NCBI GenBank assembly: GCA_045616985.1
Contig: JAZLHU010000026.1
Span: forward strand, 1 to 12,268
DNA from: RUG13409 sp045616985
GTDB lineage: Bacteria; Bacillota; Clostridia; Peptostreptococcales; Anaerovoracaceae
Direction: 5' to 3'
DNA length: 12,268 nucleotides
Made by a program: the position numbers and the translations under genes
Notes under the pieces: generated by a model
The model's input: the letters and a program-made list of their open reading frames with translations, nothing else
What the model was told of the DNA's origin: nothing
Database searches by the model: none
Shown: in pieces, positions 1-7,251 of the stretch
Position numbering within the stretch: the stretch's first letter is position 1
How the letters are laid out: each line of letters starts with the position of its first letter

Positions 1-177
1 GAAGCTGCTTTTTCTCTTGTTAGATGCGACAAGGAATACCGCGACTTCTATCACCTCAAATACAAAGAGGTGAACAGATATCAACACAAACGTGCACTCG
101 CATTAACTGCTCGTAAACTCGTGCGTTTAGTCTTTGCACTGCTCAAAGACAATCGCTTATATATTTCAGCTAAGTAG
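1..177 (+). CDS. IS110-family transposase, C-terminal fragment (cut by window edge)
   Basis: The frame is open from base 1 to a TAG at 175-177, giving 58 residues. The fragment contains YHLKYKEVNRYQHKRALALT followed by ARKLVRLVFALLKDNRLY. This resembles the extreme C-terminus of IS110/IS1111-type DEDD recombinases (Transposase_20 region), where a basic helix with an ARKL(V/C) motif and a final xNRxY segment is typical. IS110 recombinases move DNA with a RuvC-like N-terminal domain and a C-terminal serine domain, guided by an element-encoded bridge (seeker) RNA. The catalytic parts lie outside the window, so activity cannot be judged. It is transcribed toward, and ends 150 bp before, the convergent NAD operon. 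Family assignment rests on the C-terminal pattern only. Confidence 0.75.
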   Translation, partial: EAAFSLVRCDKEYRDFYHLKYKEVNRYQHKRALALTARKLVRLVFALLKDNRLYISAK

Positions 178-327
178 ATATATCATCTGCTTGCTGATGG
201 GTCAGCCCTGCTTATTTTTTAAATTCGACCGACAGGGCTTAGGTGGGTGTTTTTTGCCCCCAAGCAAAAGAGTTAAAGAAATATGATTCTTTCACAATTT
301 ATCACTTGACATCACACCGCTGGACTT
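178..327 (+). other. Hairpin-rich non-coding DNA after the IS110 transposase (element right end, possible guide-RNA region)
   Basis: There is no ORF here. Two nested-looking structures are visible. AGCCCTG at 204-210 pairs perfectly with CAGGGCT at 233-239 around a 22-nt AT-rich loop. It is followed by GCTTAGGTGGG (237-247) against CCCCCAAGC (256-264), which pairs with bulges. In IS1111-type members of the IS110 family the guide RNA is known to be encoded downstream of the transposase, so this stretch could hold it. No element boundary or inverted repeat can be fixed from one copy. Neither hairpin has a convincing U-tract that would make it the terminator of the NAD operon on the other strand. 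Confidence 0.35.
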
Positions 328-867
328 TCACAAACTGTCCGTAGACAAATTATCCTTGTACAAAAGAGCCGCATTTCTGTATTCATCGTAGCTGTCTCTT
401 AAAGCCGGATGGATAAACTGCTCCCATGACTTTCTGTCATCGTCAAGCAAAAACCGCGTCATCTGACTTGCGGATATATCTATGGTCTTTGGGATAAAGA
501 GCTCATCAATTGCATCATCGTTAAACCATGAATCTCTTCTGCGTTCCTCGCCTGATATAAATAAATCCGGAAGCGCATCCATTTTTTCTTTTGCACTCAA
601 CAGAACATAGTCGCCCCAGGCCGCATTGTTTCCGATATGGATATCGGGGAGAGGATATACTTCTATCCGATTCCCGAAACACCGGAAAAGAAATTCCTTT
701 CGTTTCTCATAGTCAAACGGATTTTTCTGCGTTCCCGATTCCTGAGAGGATCCGACAAAGATCCCGACTCTGTCGCATAATTCAATTGCTGTTTGTATCA
801 TTTCGCTGTGTCCGAGGTGAAGCACCTGAAACCTCCCGACAATGATACCGATTTTATACTCCTTCAT
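328..867 (-). CDS. NadR/NadM-type nicotinamide-nucleotide adenylyltransferase
   Basis: Predicted cytosolic enzyme of 179 residues joining NMN (or nicotinate mononucleotide) to ATP to form the dinucleotide. It has the nucleotidyltransferase fold: GRFQ at 11-14, the HxGH signature as HLGH at 17-20, and the C-terminal ATP-binding segment ISASQMTR at 131-138. The latter departs slightly from the usual ISxxxIR. The following segment, with WEQFIHP around 148-154, resembles the equivalent part of the NadR NMN-adenylyltransferase domain. The length fits a stand-alone domain: there is no kinase or Nudix domain as in NadR or NadM-Nudix fusions. The start ATG abuts the nadE stop (TAG then ATG), so translation is probably coupled. 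It is the last gene of the pfoR-nadE operon. The neighbours support the NAD role, but substrate preference is not readable. Confidence 0.85.
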   Translation of the reverse strand: MKEYKIGIIVGRFQVLHLGHSEMIQTAIELCDRVGIFVGSSQESGTQKNPFDYEKRKEFLFRCFGNRIEVYPLPDIHIGNNAAWGDYVLLSAKEKMDALPDLFISGEERRRDSWFNDDAIDELFIPKTIDISASQMTRFLLDDDRKSWEQFIHPALRDSYDEYRNAALLYKDNLSTDSL

Positions 868-1608
868 CTACTTGATTGCCGTTCCTATTTCCGGATCGAA
901 TGCAGGCATCAGCTTAAGCTTAAAGAGATTGTTTTTATGACGTCTGTCTATATTCTCCTTCTTTGCAGGGTCGTCCATTTTTCCGGTGCGGATATATACA
1001 TCAAGCTCTTCGTAGGTAAAACCGAGATTTTCCTCATCGGTTTTTCCGCAAAGCCCGTCGATCGGGACCTTGTCCACAAGAGCATCCGGAAGACCGAGCG
1101 CTCTTCCCACCTGCCTCATTTCCGTAACTGTCAAATGGCAGCACGGGCTGAAATCGCCGGCAGCATCTCCGTATCTTGTTGAATAACCGACCCAGTCTTC
1201 CGAAAGATTGCAGGTATTTGCAACACGCCCGTTAAAGGACTGGGATACTGCGTAAAGCGTTGCCATTCTGATTCTCGGCGGAAGGTTTACCTTTGCCTGC
1301 TCTGAAAGTTCAAAATCAAAAGCATCCTTCATTCCGTTTACTGCATTCTCGATGTTGATGATGTGATACTTGATTCCGAGATGATCAACAAGAAGCCGTG
1401 CCATATCTATATCGTGCTGAATACCGCAAGGCATAAGCACGCCGATCACTCTGTCCCTGCCGAGAGCTTCAACGCACAAGGCTGCCACTATTGAGCTGTC
1501 CTTTCCTCCGGAAATTCCCACCACGGCATTGCAGCCGGCTCCGTTTTCGTCGAAGAACTTTCTTATCCACTCAACACATTCGTTTTTCACCTTAAGTGCA
1601 TCAAACAT
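868..1608 (-). CDS. nadE: NH3-dependent NAD+ synthetase
   Basis: Catalyses the last step of NAD synthesis: ATP-dependent amidation of deamido-NAD. The 246-residue protein is the synthetase domain alone, with no N-terminal glutaminase (nitrilase-like) domain, so ammonia is the expected nitrogen donor. Visible motifs are the PP-loop SGGKDSS at 33-39, the NTCNLSEDW segment and the following GYSTRYGDAAGDFSP, which form the deamido-NAD and ATP sites in this family. Its ATG shares one base with the stop codon of the upstream permease gene (TGATG). It is followed directly by the adenylyltransferase gene, so the two consecutive reactions of the pathway are encoded back to back. Confidence 0.95.
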   Translation of the reverse strand: MFDALKVKNECVEWIRKFFDENGAGCNAVVGISGGKDSSIVAALCVEALGRDRVIGVLMPCGIQHDIDMARLLVDHLGIKYHIINIENAVNGMKDAFDFELSEQAKVNLPPRIRMATLYAVSQSFNGRVANTCNLSEDWVGYSTRYGDAAGDFSPCCHLTVTEMRQVGRALGLPDALVDKVPIDGLCGKTDEENLGFTYEELDVYIRTGKMDDPAKKENIDRRHKNNLFKLKLMPAFDPEIGTAIK

Positions 1609-2696
1609 CAGATTTTCATATCTCCTTCCTTTACCCAGGCGAGTTTCCTTGCAGCATAATCAAATGCAAGGGCCAGTATTGCAGGAAGAATGATTGAAAT
1701 AAGCAAAAGACCGATCCAATCCGCTCCGCTTATTACAGCTTTGCTGCCCGCTTCAATATCATTCAGCCACCCTGTATATACTCCGAGCGGCCCTACAAGT
1801 CCGCAGGTGCCCATACCCGAAGAAATTGCGGGACCGTTCATTTCAAGCTTAAAGAGGCAGCTTGCCAAAGGACCGGTAACAGCAGATGTCAGTGTGGGAG
1901 CAAGCCAGATCCTCGGATTTTTGATTATGTTGCTCATCTGAAGCATGGACGTCCCGAGTCCCTGGGATACTATGCCGCCCCACCCGTTTTCCTTAAAGGA
2001 AATGACGGCGAAGCCGATCATCTGTGCGCAGCACCCTGCAAGAGCCGCCCCTCCCGCCAGACCGACAATTCCGAATGCCTGACAAATAGCAGCCGATGAA
2101 ATCGGAAGCGTAAGAGCCATGCCTGCAATTACAGAAACAAGTATTCCCATAAGGAAGGGGCTTAGCTCTGTTGCCCAAACAATAAGTTCTCCGGTTTTTT
2201 TTGCGGCAGCGCCGAGCGGCGGCGCAGCCAAGGCGGAAATCGCAACGCCGATAATAATGGTCACAAGGGGAGTTACAAGTATATCGATCTTTGTTTCCTT
2301 TGATACCGCCTTTCCGGATTCCGCAGCGATTATGGCTGCAAATAAAACTGCCAAAGGCCCCCCTGCTCCGCCAAGAGCATTTGCGGAAAACCCGACGGGA
2401 ATAAGTGAAAACAAAACCATAGGCGGACACTTAAGCGCATACCCGATGGCACAGGCCATGGCAGGACCGCTCATTGCAGAGGCAATACCGCCGACAGTAT
2501 ATTCGGCTCCTGCGACTACGGCAACGGGGCTGTTCAGCCATGATACACCAAACTGCTGCCCTGCTGTATTTATAATGGTTCCGATAAGAAGCGAGCAAAA
2601 CAGACCCTGAGCCATAGCACCCAAAGCATCGACCAAATATCTTTGGACAGAAATTTCAATATCTTTTCTTTTCAGAAAAGCTCTAAACTTGTCCAT
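1608..2696 (-). CDS. PfoR/EIIC_2-family membrane permease
   Basis: A 362-residue, very hydrophobic protein with around nine or ten membrane segments, rich in Gly and Ala. It resembles the PTS_EIIC_2 (PfoR) family, first named from a Clostridium perfringens locus linked to perfringolysin regulation. No EIIA or EIIB domain or gene is seen here, so phosphotransferase-type transport is not demonstrated. Conserved-looking loops include SGPAMACAIGY, SANALGGAGGPLA and the C-terminal GPAISSGMGTCGLVGP. It has a good ribosome site (AAAGGAG, seven bases before the ATG) and an extended -10 promoter. The stop overlaps the nadE start. Its place as first gene of an NAD operon suggests a link to an NAD precursor or to NAD(P)-dependent regulation; that is inference. 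Confidence 0.8.
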   Translation of the reverse strand: MDKFRAFLKRKDIEISVQRYLVDALGAMAQGLFCSLLIGTIINTAGQQFGVSWLNSPVAVVAGAEYTVGGIASAMSGPAMACAIGYALKCPPMVLFSLIPVGFSANALGGAGGPLAVLFAAIIAAESGKAVSKETKIDILVTPLVTIIIGVAISALAAPPLGAAAKKTGELIVWATELSPFLMGILVSVIAGMALTLPISSAAICQAFGIVGLAGGAALAGCCAQMIGFAVISFKENGWGGIVSQGLGTSMLQMSNIIKNPRIWLAPTLTSAVTGPLASCLFKLEMNGPAISSGMGTCGLVGPLGVYTGWLNDIEAGSKAVISGADWIGLLLISIILPAILALAFDYAARKLAWVKEGDMKI

Positions 2697-2734
2697 TTTT
2701 TCCGCTCCTTTGAAGAATTTATACTATTCATCGT

Positions 2735-2743
2735 ATTATAGCA
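2735..2743 (-). promoter_or_regulatory. Extended -10 promoter of the permease-nadE-adenylyltransferase operon
   Basis: On the minus strand TGC-TATAAT gives a perfect -10 hexamer (2740-2735) preceded by the TGn extension. No clear -35 is seen. Predicted transcription start is near 2728, leaving a leader of about 32 nt that carries the AAAGGAG ribosome site. The hexamer is the left half of the inverted repeat ATTATA-GCA-TATAAT (2735-2749), whose other half is a TATAAT facing nadK. Confidence 0.6.
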
Positions 2744-2808
2744 TATAATGTGGAATAAACTACGATAAGTAATTCACAAAATTTCTCCTAAAAACGGACA
2801 AAATAGTG

Positions 2809-2814
2809 TATAAT
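2809..2814 (+). promoter_or_regulatory. Putative -10 box of nadK, inside a small palindrome
   Basis: TATAAT lies nine bases before the preferred nadK ATG (2824), which would place the RNA start near 2821 and leave a leader of about 3 nt. No good -35 or TGn extension is present. The box is contained in GTGTA-TAATC-TACAC (2806-2820), a perfect 5-bp inverted repeat that could be an operator. An alternative -10 (TATAAT at 2744-2749) would give a leader of about 70 nt without a ribosome site. Confidence 0.45.
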
Positions 2815-2823
2815 CTACACGAA

Positions 2824-3618
2824 ATGAGCAATATTTTTATTCACGGCAACGATAATGCCGCATCAAAAACAACAAAGGAGCAATTAAAAAAGCTTCTGGC
2901 ATCCAAGGGACTTGAGATTTCAGAAAAGTTTTCTGCTGAAACAGAGCTTATCATCGCAATCGGCGGAGACGGAAGCTTTTTAGGGGCTTTAAAAGCATCA
3001 GGATATCCGGATACCCCGATTTTGGGAATCAACACGGGTCACCTTGGATTTTTTACTGAGTTTCTTCCGGAGGAGCTGGAGGAGGCTGCCGATATTTGCG
3101 TGAATAAAAACTATACGCTTCAGACTCATAAAACCATTAAAACGGAAATTGAAGCAGAGCGGGGAAGCCTTACCCTCGACCCTGCCGTAAACGACGTATT
3201 CATCAAACACGGCCACAGCAGCGTGCTTCACCTTAATCTGTTTATCGGGAAGGAATTTACGGAAAAATTCAGCGGAGACGGTATTATTATCTCTTCCTCC
3301 GCAGGAAGCACGGCATACAATTATTCTCTCGGCGGCAGCCTTGTTGATCCGAGGCTTAATCTTCTGCAGGTGACTCCCGCTGCGCCGCAGAACAATGCCG
3401 TTTACCGAAGCATTACGTCAAGCCTTCTTATCCCGGCTGACGAAAAAATAAACATTGTCCCTGAAGACCGGGGCAATGTTGTGATCGTTATAGACGGAAA
3501 CGAAACCGTTGTTTCCGACGTTAAAAAAATCAGCGTGAGCATTTCAGACAAATCCATTCAGATAGTCCGCAAACCAAGCTACAGCTTCTGGAAAAAAGTA
3601 AGAAGCAAGTTCTTGTAA
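2824..3618 (+). CDS. nadK: NAD+ kinase
   Basis: Phosphorylates NAD to NADP in the cytosol. The 264-residue protein shows the family motifs in order: GGDG at 47-50 (phosphate donor site), GINTGHLGFF around 68-77, the NDV segment at 123-125, SGDG at 150-153 followed by GSTAYNYSLGG at 161-171, and IDGNE near 223-227. I chose ATG 2824 (MSNIFIHGN). The open frame extends upstream to a GTG at 2806, but that codon overlaps the -10 box and adds no conserved sequence. No ribosome site precedes either start. It is transcribed divergently from the operon holding nadE and the adenylyltransferase, completing an NAD(P) cluster. Its 3' end is convergent with the homocysteine methyltransferase gene, only 6 bp away. 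Confidence 0.95.
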   Translation: MSNIFIHGNDNAASKTTKEQLKKLLASKGLEISEKFSAETELIIAIGGDGSFLGALKASGYPDTPILGINTGHLGFFTEFLPEELEEAADICVNKNYTLQTHKTIKTEIEAERGSLTLDPAVNDVFIKHGHSSVLHLNLFIGKEFTEKFSGDGIIISSSAGSTAYNYSLGGSLVDPRLNLLQVTPAAPQNNAVYRSITSSLLIPADEKINIVPEDRGNVVIVIDGNETVVSDVKKISVSISDKSIQIVRKPSYSFWKKVRSKFL

Positions 3619-3624
3619 ATACTT

Positions 3625-4437
3625 CTAACGGCTTTGCTCAATAAAGCTTTTTAATTCTGCAATATACCCGGGATCGCTGCCGCAGCAGGCGCCGACATAG
3701 GAGACCTTGCTCAGGATTGGAGACAGCTTCTCTGCAAATTTTTTTGCAGTAAATCCTGTTGCATTTGGTTTTACCCAAAGGTCTGTATCGGTGCTGTCAG
3801 CAAATTCGTTTATTATATTGCAGGCTGTATCGGGACCTACTGTACAATTCATGCCTACAGCACATGGCTTGTATTTTTTTATACGCGCAATCATATCCGG
3901 AACAGAATCGCCAAGAAGAGTTCTTCTGCTTTCGCCAAAGCTCAGGCAGCATATAAGCGGTATCTTTGTGTCTGCTGCAACGGATGCTGCAATCTCCAGC
4001 ATATTAAGATCTGTATATGTTTCAAGAAGGATGTAATCAGGGTTTTCTGTAATGGCTATATCTATGCATTCCTGATAAATATCTTTAGCCTCTGCTTCCG
4101 ATAAATTCCCATAGGGCTCGAGCATTTTGGGAAGCGGTCCCATGGAATAAGCAAGCTTTACATCTGCGGAATCTTTTATAATTCTGATTCCCTGTTTAAT
4201 TACTTCTGTCAATTTACCTTCAGCACCCTCATGCTCCAAAAAAGGTCTTGATGCAACAAATGTATTTGAAAGAATGATTTCTGATCCTGCCTGCGCGTAG
4301 GATTTAATGACATCTGAAACCAAGCCCGGATTTTCAAGATTATATCTCCAGGTCGGGATTTTTGCTATTCCCCTTTTTTCAGCTTCAGCCCAAATACATG
4401 TGCCAAAGGCTCCGTCCAGTAATACAGGTTTGTCCAT
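3625..4437 (-). CDS. Homocysteine S-methyltransferase domain protein (MetH N-terminal-like)
   Basis: A TIM-barrel homocysteine-binding domain expected to bind zinc and move a methyl group onto homocysteine, giving methionine. From the ATG at 4437 it is 270 residues. The three zinc-ligand cysteines of the family are visible: GMNC (Cys198) and GACCGSDPG (Cys251, Cys252). LLDGAFGT near the N-terminus and ETYTD are also typical. It is a stand-alone domain, without the folate, cobalamin or activation domains of full MetH. It may therefore use S-methylmethionine or betaine, or work with separate corrinoid proteins; the methyl donor cannot be read. The frame continues to a TTG at 4476 (13 extra residues), also possible. 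Neither start has a strong ribosome site. It lies 57 bp (ATG) or 18 bp (TTG) after the ABC ATPase gene and is probably the last gene of that operon. Confidence 0.85.
   Translation of the reverse strand: MDKPVLLDGAFGTCIWAEAEKRGIAKIPTWRYNLENPGLVSDVIKSYAQAGSEIILSNTFVASRPFLEHEGAEGKLTEVIKQGIRIIKDSADVKLAYSMGPLPKMLEPYGNLSEAEAKDIYQECIDIAITENPDYILLETYTDLNMLEIAASVAADTKIPLICCLSFGESRRTLLGDSVPDMIARIKKYKPCAVGMNCTVGPDTACNIINEFADSTDTDLWVKPNATGFTAKKFAEKLSPILSKVSYVGACCGSDPGYIAELKSFIEQSR
3631..3652 (+). terminator. Weak candidate terminator of nadK
   Basis: GCTTT (3631-3635) pairs with AAAGC (3643-3647) around a 7-nt loop and is followed by five T. The stem is only 5 bp, so efficiency is doubtful. It lies within the last codons of the convergent gene. 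Confidence 0.35.
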
Positions 4438-4494
4438 TTTTCTAAAGTCCCAAGTATTTTTTCTGCTCTTCCGCAAGCAAATCTATCTGAAAAC

Positions 4495-5286
4495 CTATCC
4501 TAAAACCGCTGCATCGGAAACGCTTCCGCCTACCTCACTGAATTTATGAAGAAGCTCTTCAACAGTCAGTTTTTTCTTATCCTCGCCTTTAACGTCAAAA
4601 ACAACACGGCCTTCGTGCATCATTATCAGTCTGTTTCCGAAATCTATGGCATTTTGCATATTGTGAGTGACCATCAGCGTTGTAAGACCGCTTTCCTGAA
4701 CAATGGCATCGGAAAGGTTAAGCACGGTTGCCGCAGTCTTTGGATCGAGAGCAGCAGTATGCTCGTCCAAAAGCAAAATATCCGGTTTTTTGAGTGTTGC
4801 CATAAGAAGCGTTATTGCCTGGCGCTGTCCTCCGGAAAGAAGTCCGACCTTTGTTTCGATTCGGTCCTCAAGTCCGAGTCCAAGTCTTTGAAGCTGACGT
4901 TTGAAATATTCTTTTTCCTCGCCCTTGGCCATTCCCCACCTTAAGCTTCGCTTCTGACCTCGCCTGTATGCCAATGCCATGTTTTCGGCGATCCACATAT
5001 CCGGCGCTGTTCCCATCATCGGATCCTGAAACACTCTCCCTATATACTTTGCGCGCTTTACGTCGGGCATATAGGTAATGTCCTTTCCGTTTAGGGTAAT
5101 CTTTCCGCCATCCGGCAGCAGCGATCCGGCAATGACATTGAGCATAGTGGATTTTCCTGCGCCGTTAGAGCCTATTATTGTAATAAAATCACCGTCTTCT
5201 ACGGTCAGATTCAAATCCGTAAAAACTTTTTTCTCGTTTATCGTTCCCGCATTGAAGGCTTTTCGCAAATGTTCAATTTTAAGCAT
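4495..5286 (-). CDS. ABC transporter ATPase (TrpZ-like, partner of ABC_sub_bind system)
   Basis: Energises the transporter encoded by this operon. The 263-residue protein carries all nucleotide-binding motifs: Walker A GSNGAGKST (39-47), Q-loop glutamine 87 in VFQDP, signature LSGGQ (150-154), Walker B ILLLDE (170-175) followed by HTAALDP in place of the common PTxALDP, and the switch histidine 208 in VTHN. The frame is open further upstream to 5373, but ATG 5286 is preferred. It starts the conserved MLKIEHLRKAF sequence, sits nine bases after GGAGG, and overlaps the permease stop by 8 bp, a normal coupled arrangement. The DEHTAALDP form is usual for ATPases paired with ABC_sub_bind lipoproteins. 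Confidence 0.92.
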   Translation of the reverse strand: MLKIEHLRKAFNAGTINEKKVFTDLNLTVEDGDFITIIGSNGAGKSTMLNVIAGSLLPDGGKITLNGKDITYMPDVKRAKYIGRVFQDPMMGTAPDMWIAENMALAYRRGQKRSLRWGMAKGEEKEYFKRQLQRLGLGLEDRIETKVGLLSGGQRQAITLLMATLKKPDILLLDEHTAALDPKTAATVLNLSDAIVQESGLTTLMVTHNMQNAIDFGNRLIMMHEGRVVFDVKGEDKKKLTVEELLHKFSEVGGSVSDAAVLG

Positions 5287-6214
5287 CCTCTTCATCCTCC
5301 ATCGCATAAGCCATCCTTTGCCTTGTGAAGTTTGCTTTGCCCTTCCATACCGGTATTGCCAAAGCAATCGCAACGATAAGAGCTGTAATTATCTTAAGAT
5401 CTGTTGCCTTCATGAACGGGAGTGTCAGTGCGCAGGCAATTATGGTTCTGTAAATTATTGCTCCGAATGTAATTGCGGAAAGCTTAAATGCAAAATTCTG
5501 CTCCTTGTGAATAAAGAGCACCTCTCCGATAATAACCGAAGCAAGACCTATTACTATTGTGCCCTGACCCATATTGACCAAAGCAGAGCCGTAATCAAAC
5601 TGGGCAATCAGACTTCCGGACAGTGCAACTATGCCGTTTGAAAGCATAAGTCCGAATACCGTCATAACATCCGTATTGATACCAAGCGCTCTGGCCATGT
5701 TCATGTTGTTGCCCGTTGCACGCATAGAGCAGCCAAGCTCGGTTCCGAAAAACCAATACAGCGCCCAGATGATTGCGGCACAAAATACCATGCCTACTAT
5801 GATCGAAAGCACATTGGGCTTTATGCCTGCGGGAAGCAGCCCCGCAATAAGTTTTTTAAGGCTTTTTCCCGTAATGGCAACGGTTGCCTTATCGCTCATT
5901 ATTCTGATATTGACGGAATACAAAGCAATCTGAGTTAAGATCCCGGACAGTATTGCTGGAATTTTAAATCTGGTATGCAGTACTCCCGTTATGCCGCCGG
6001 CAAGGCATCCGCATACAAAACACATAAGCATGGCCAAAAGAGGATGCCAGCCCCTGTTGATAAGCACAACCGTAACAGCAGCACCCAAAGGAAAGCTTCC
6101 CTCAACCGTAAGATCTGCTATATCGAGTACTCTGAAGGTAAGGTACACACCCAATGTCAGAATAGCCCAAATCAAACCCTGGGCTATTCCGGAAATAATT
6201 GTCGCAAAACTCAT
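5279..6214 (-). CDS. ABC transporter permease (TrpY-like)
   Basis: Integral membrane subunit of 311 residues with about eight hydrophobic segments, of the branched-chain amino-acid permease type (BPD_transp_2). This family forms the usual partner of ABC_sub_bind lipoproteins. The cytoplasmic coupling loop toward the ATPase is recognisable around residues 159-180 (LGCSMRATGNN, then ARALGINT). The C-terminus is basic then acidic (RQRMAYAMEDEEDA), and its last codons carry the ribosome site of the ATPase gene. It begins 18 bp after the binding-protein gene, with GGTG upstream of the ATG as a modest ribosome site. Substrate choice is not readable from this subunit; see the leader. Confidence 0.9.
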   Translation of the reverse strand: MSFATIISGIAQGLIWAILTLGVYLTFRVLDIADLTVEGSFPLGAAVTVVLINRGWHPLLAMLMCFVCGCLAGGITGVLHTRFKIPAILSGILTQIALYSVNIRIMSDKATVAITGKSLKKLIAGLLPAGIKPNVLSIIVGMVFCAAIIWALYWFFGTELGCSMRATGNNMNMARALGINTDVMTVFGLMLSNGIVALSGSLIAQFDYGSALVNMGQGTIVIGLASVIIGEVLFIHKEQNFAFKLSAITFGAIIYRTIIACALTLPFMKATDLKIITALIVAIALAIPVWKGKANFTRQRMAYAMEDEEDA

Positions 6215-6232
6215 TTTTTCACCAATTCTTTT

Positions 6233-7234
6233 TCAGTAAAATACCGCTCTGTCTTTTACAGACTGCGGAAGCTCAAGTCCTAACGCATTTACAGACTCGT
6301 TATTAACGGCTGTTTCGCATCCTGTTGTCTGGAAGCCGACAGGCATATTTGCAGCTGCCCCGATAGGATCCTGAGATGTAAGAATTTCCACAGCCATCTT
6401 TGCCGACTGCTTTCCGAGTTCAACGTAATCAATACCATATGTTGCCGTTGCACCGTTCTGGACCATTCCCGGTTCGCCTGCAATAACAGGAAGTCCGCAT
6501 TCGTTTGCCGCTGATGCAACAAGAGTCATGCCGTCGGAAAGTGTGTTGTCTGTAGGAATGTAAACAGCATCTACCTGACCCTGCAGGGATTCAATGGCAG
6601 ATTTTGCCTCATCTATTGCAGATACTGTTTTTTGCACGCATTCCATTCCGAGCTTTGTAAGCTGAGCCTTTGCAAGCTCGAACTGCGCTGCGGAGTTGGA
6701 TTCCGAAGAGCAGTACATTACTGCGACCTTTGCGGCATCCGGAAGGATCTCCTTAAGAAGATCTATCTGTTCTGCAACAGGGTTCATATCGGATGTTCCC
6801 GTAATGTTTGCGCCAGGCTTGTCATTTGAGCTGATCAGTCCGGAAGCAACCGCATCCGTTACTGCCGTGAATACAACGGGAATCGTTGTTGTCTTTTCCT
6901 TGATGCAGGATACAGACGGTGTTGCGATCGCAAAAATCAAATCGGAGCCGTCGTTAATGAGTGTATCTGCAATGGTCGGACAGTTTGCAGTATCTGCTGC
7001 TGCGGAAAGATAATTGATGCTGAAATCCTTTCCTTCTTCCCAGCCTGCTTCTTTAAGTCCCGCAATAAATCCGTCGTATGCATTTGTCAGGGCTGTAAAT
7101 TCCCCAAACTGCATTACTCCGATTTTGAAAGGCCCGACCGGCTGATCCAGGGCTTCGTCCTGCGGCTTTTCTCCGCAAGCGGCAAAAGTAAATACCATTA
7201 TCAATGAAAGTAAGATTGCTGCTAATTTTTTCAT
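6233..7234 (-). CDS. ABC transporter substrate-binding lipoprotein (TrpX-like, ABC_sub_bind family); predicted tyrosine/aromatic amino acid binder
   Basis: Extracellular solute-binding protein of 333 residues anchored by lipid. The N-terminus is a signal peptide (MKKLAAILLS then a hydrophobic run) ending in the lipobox FAAC with Cys20 as the modified residue. The mature part fits the PF04392-type fold: FKIGVMQFGEF, a long first lobe, IFAIATPSVSC, then IPVVFTAVTDAVASGLI and TGTSDMNPV. Relatives include TrpX, a predicted tryptophan transporter in streptococci. Here the leader codes for a tyrosine-rich peptide, so tyrosine is the most likely substrate (inference). The ribosome site GAAGGAG lies shortly before the ATG, and the attenuator terminator is immediately upstream. 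First structural gene of the operon. Confidence 0.9.
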   Translation of the reverse strand: MKKLAAILLSLIMVFTFAACGEKPQDEALDQPVGPFKIGVMQFGEFTALTNAYDGFIAGLKEAGWEEGKDFSINYLSAAADTANCPTIADTLINDGSDLIFAIATPSVSCIKEKTTTIPVVFTAVTDAVASGLISSNDKPGANITGTSDMNPVAEQIDLLKEILPDAAKVAVMYCSSESNSAAQFELAKAQLTKLGMECVQKTVSAIDEAKSAIESLQGQVDAVYIPTDNTLSDGMTLVASAANECGLPVIAGEPGMVQNGATATYGIDYVELGKQSAKMAVEILTSQDPIGAAANMPVGFQTTGCETAVNNESVNALGLELPQSVKDRAVFY

Positions 7235-7251
7235 TTTCTTTCTCCTTCGTT

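Noticed and set aside
289..333. 9-bp direct repeat CTTTCACAA (289-297 and 325-333), possibly a target duplication of the insertion sequence
   Set aside because: The copies flank only 27 bp rather than an element, IS110 elements generally do not create duplications, and the second copy includes the adenylyltransferase stop codon.
1993..2610. Long overlapping frames on both strands inside the permease gene, and similar frames opposite other genes
   Set aside because: They have no family resemblance, lie inside well-supported genes and arise from the GC-rich alanine/glycine codons of the real frame.
2806..2823. GTG at 2806 as the nadK start
   Set aside because: It overlaps the TATAAT box, lacks a ribosome site, and the extra six residues (MYNLHE) precede the natural family start.
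5287..5373. N-terminal extension of the ABC ATPase to 5373
   Set aside because: It would lie wholly within the permease coding end and encodes a basic, low-complexity tail. ATG 5286 has GGAGG at a normal distance and starts the conserved domain.
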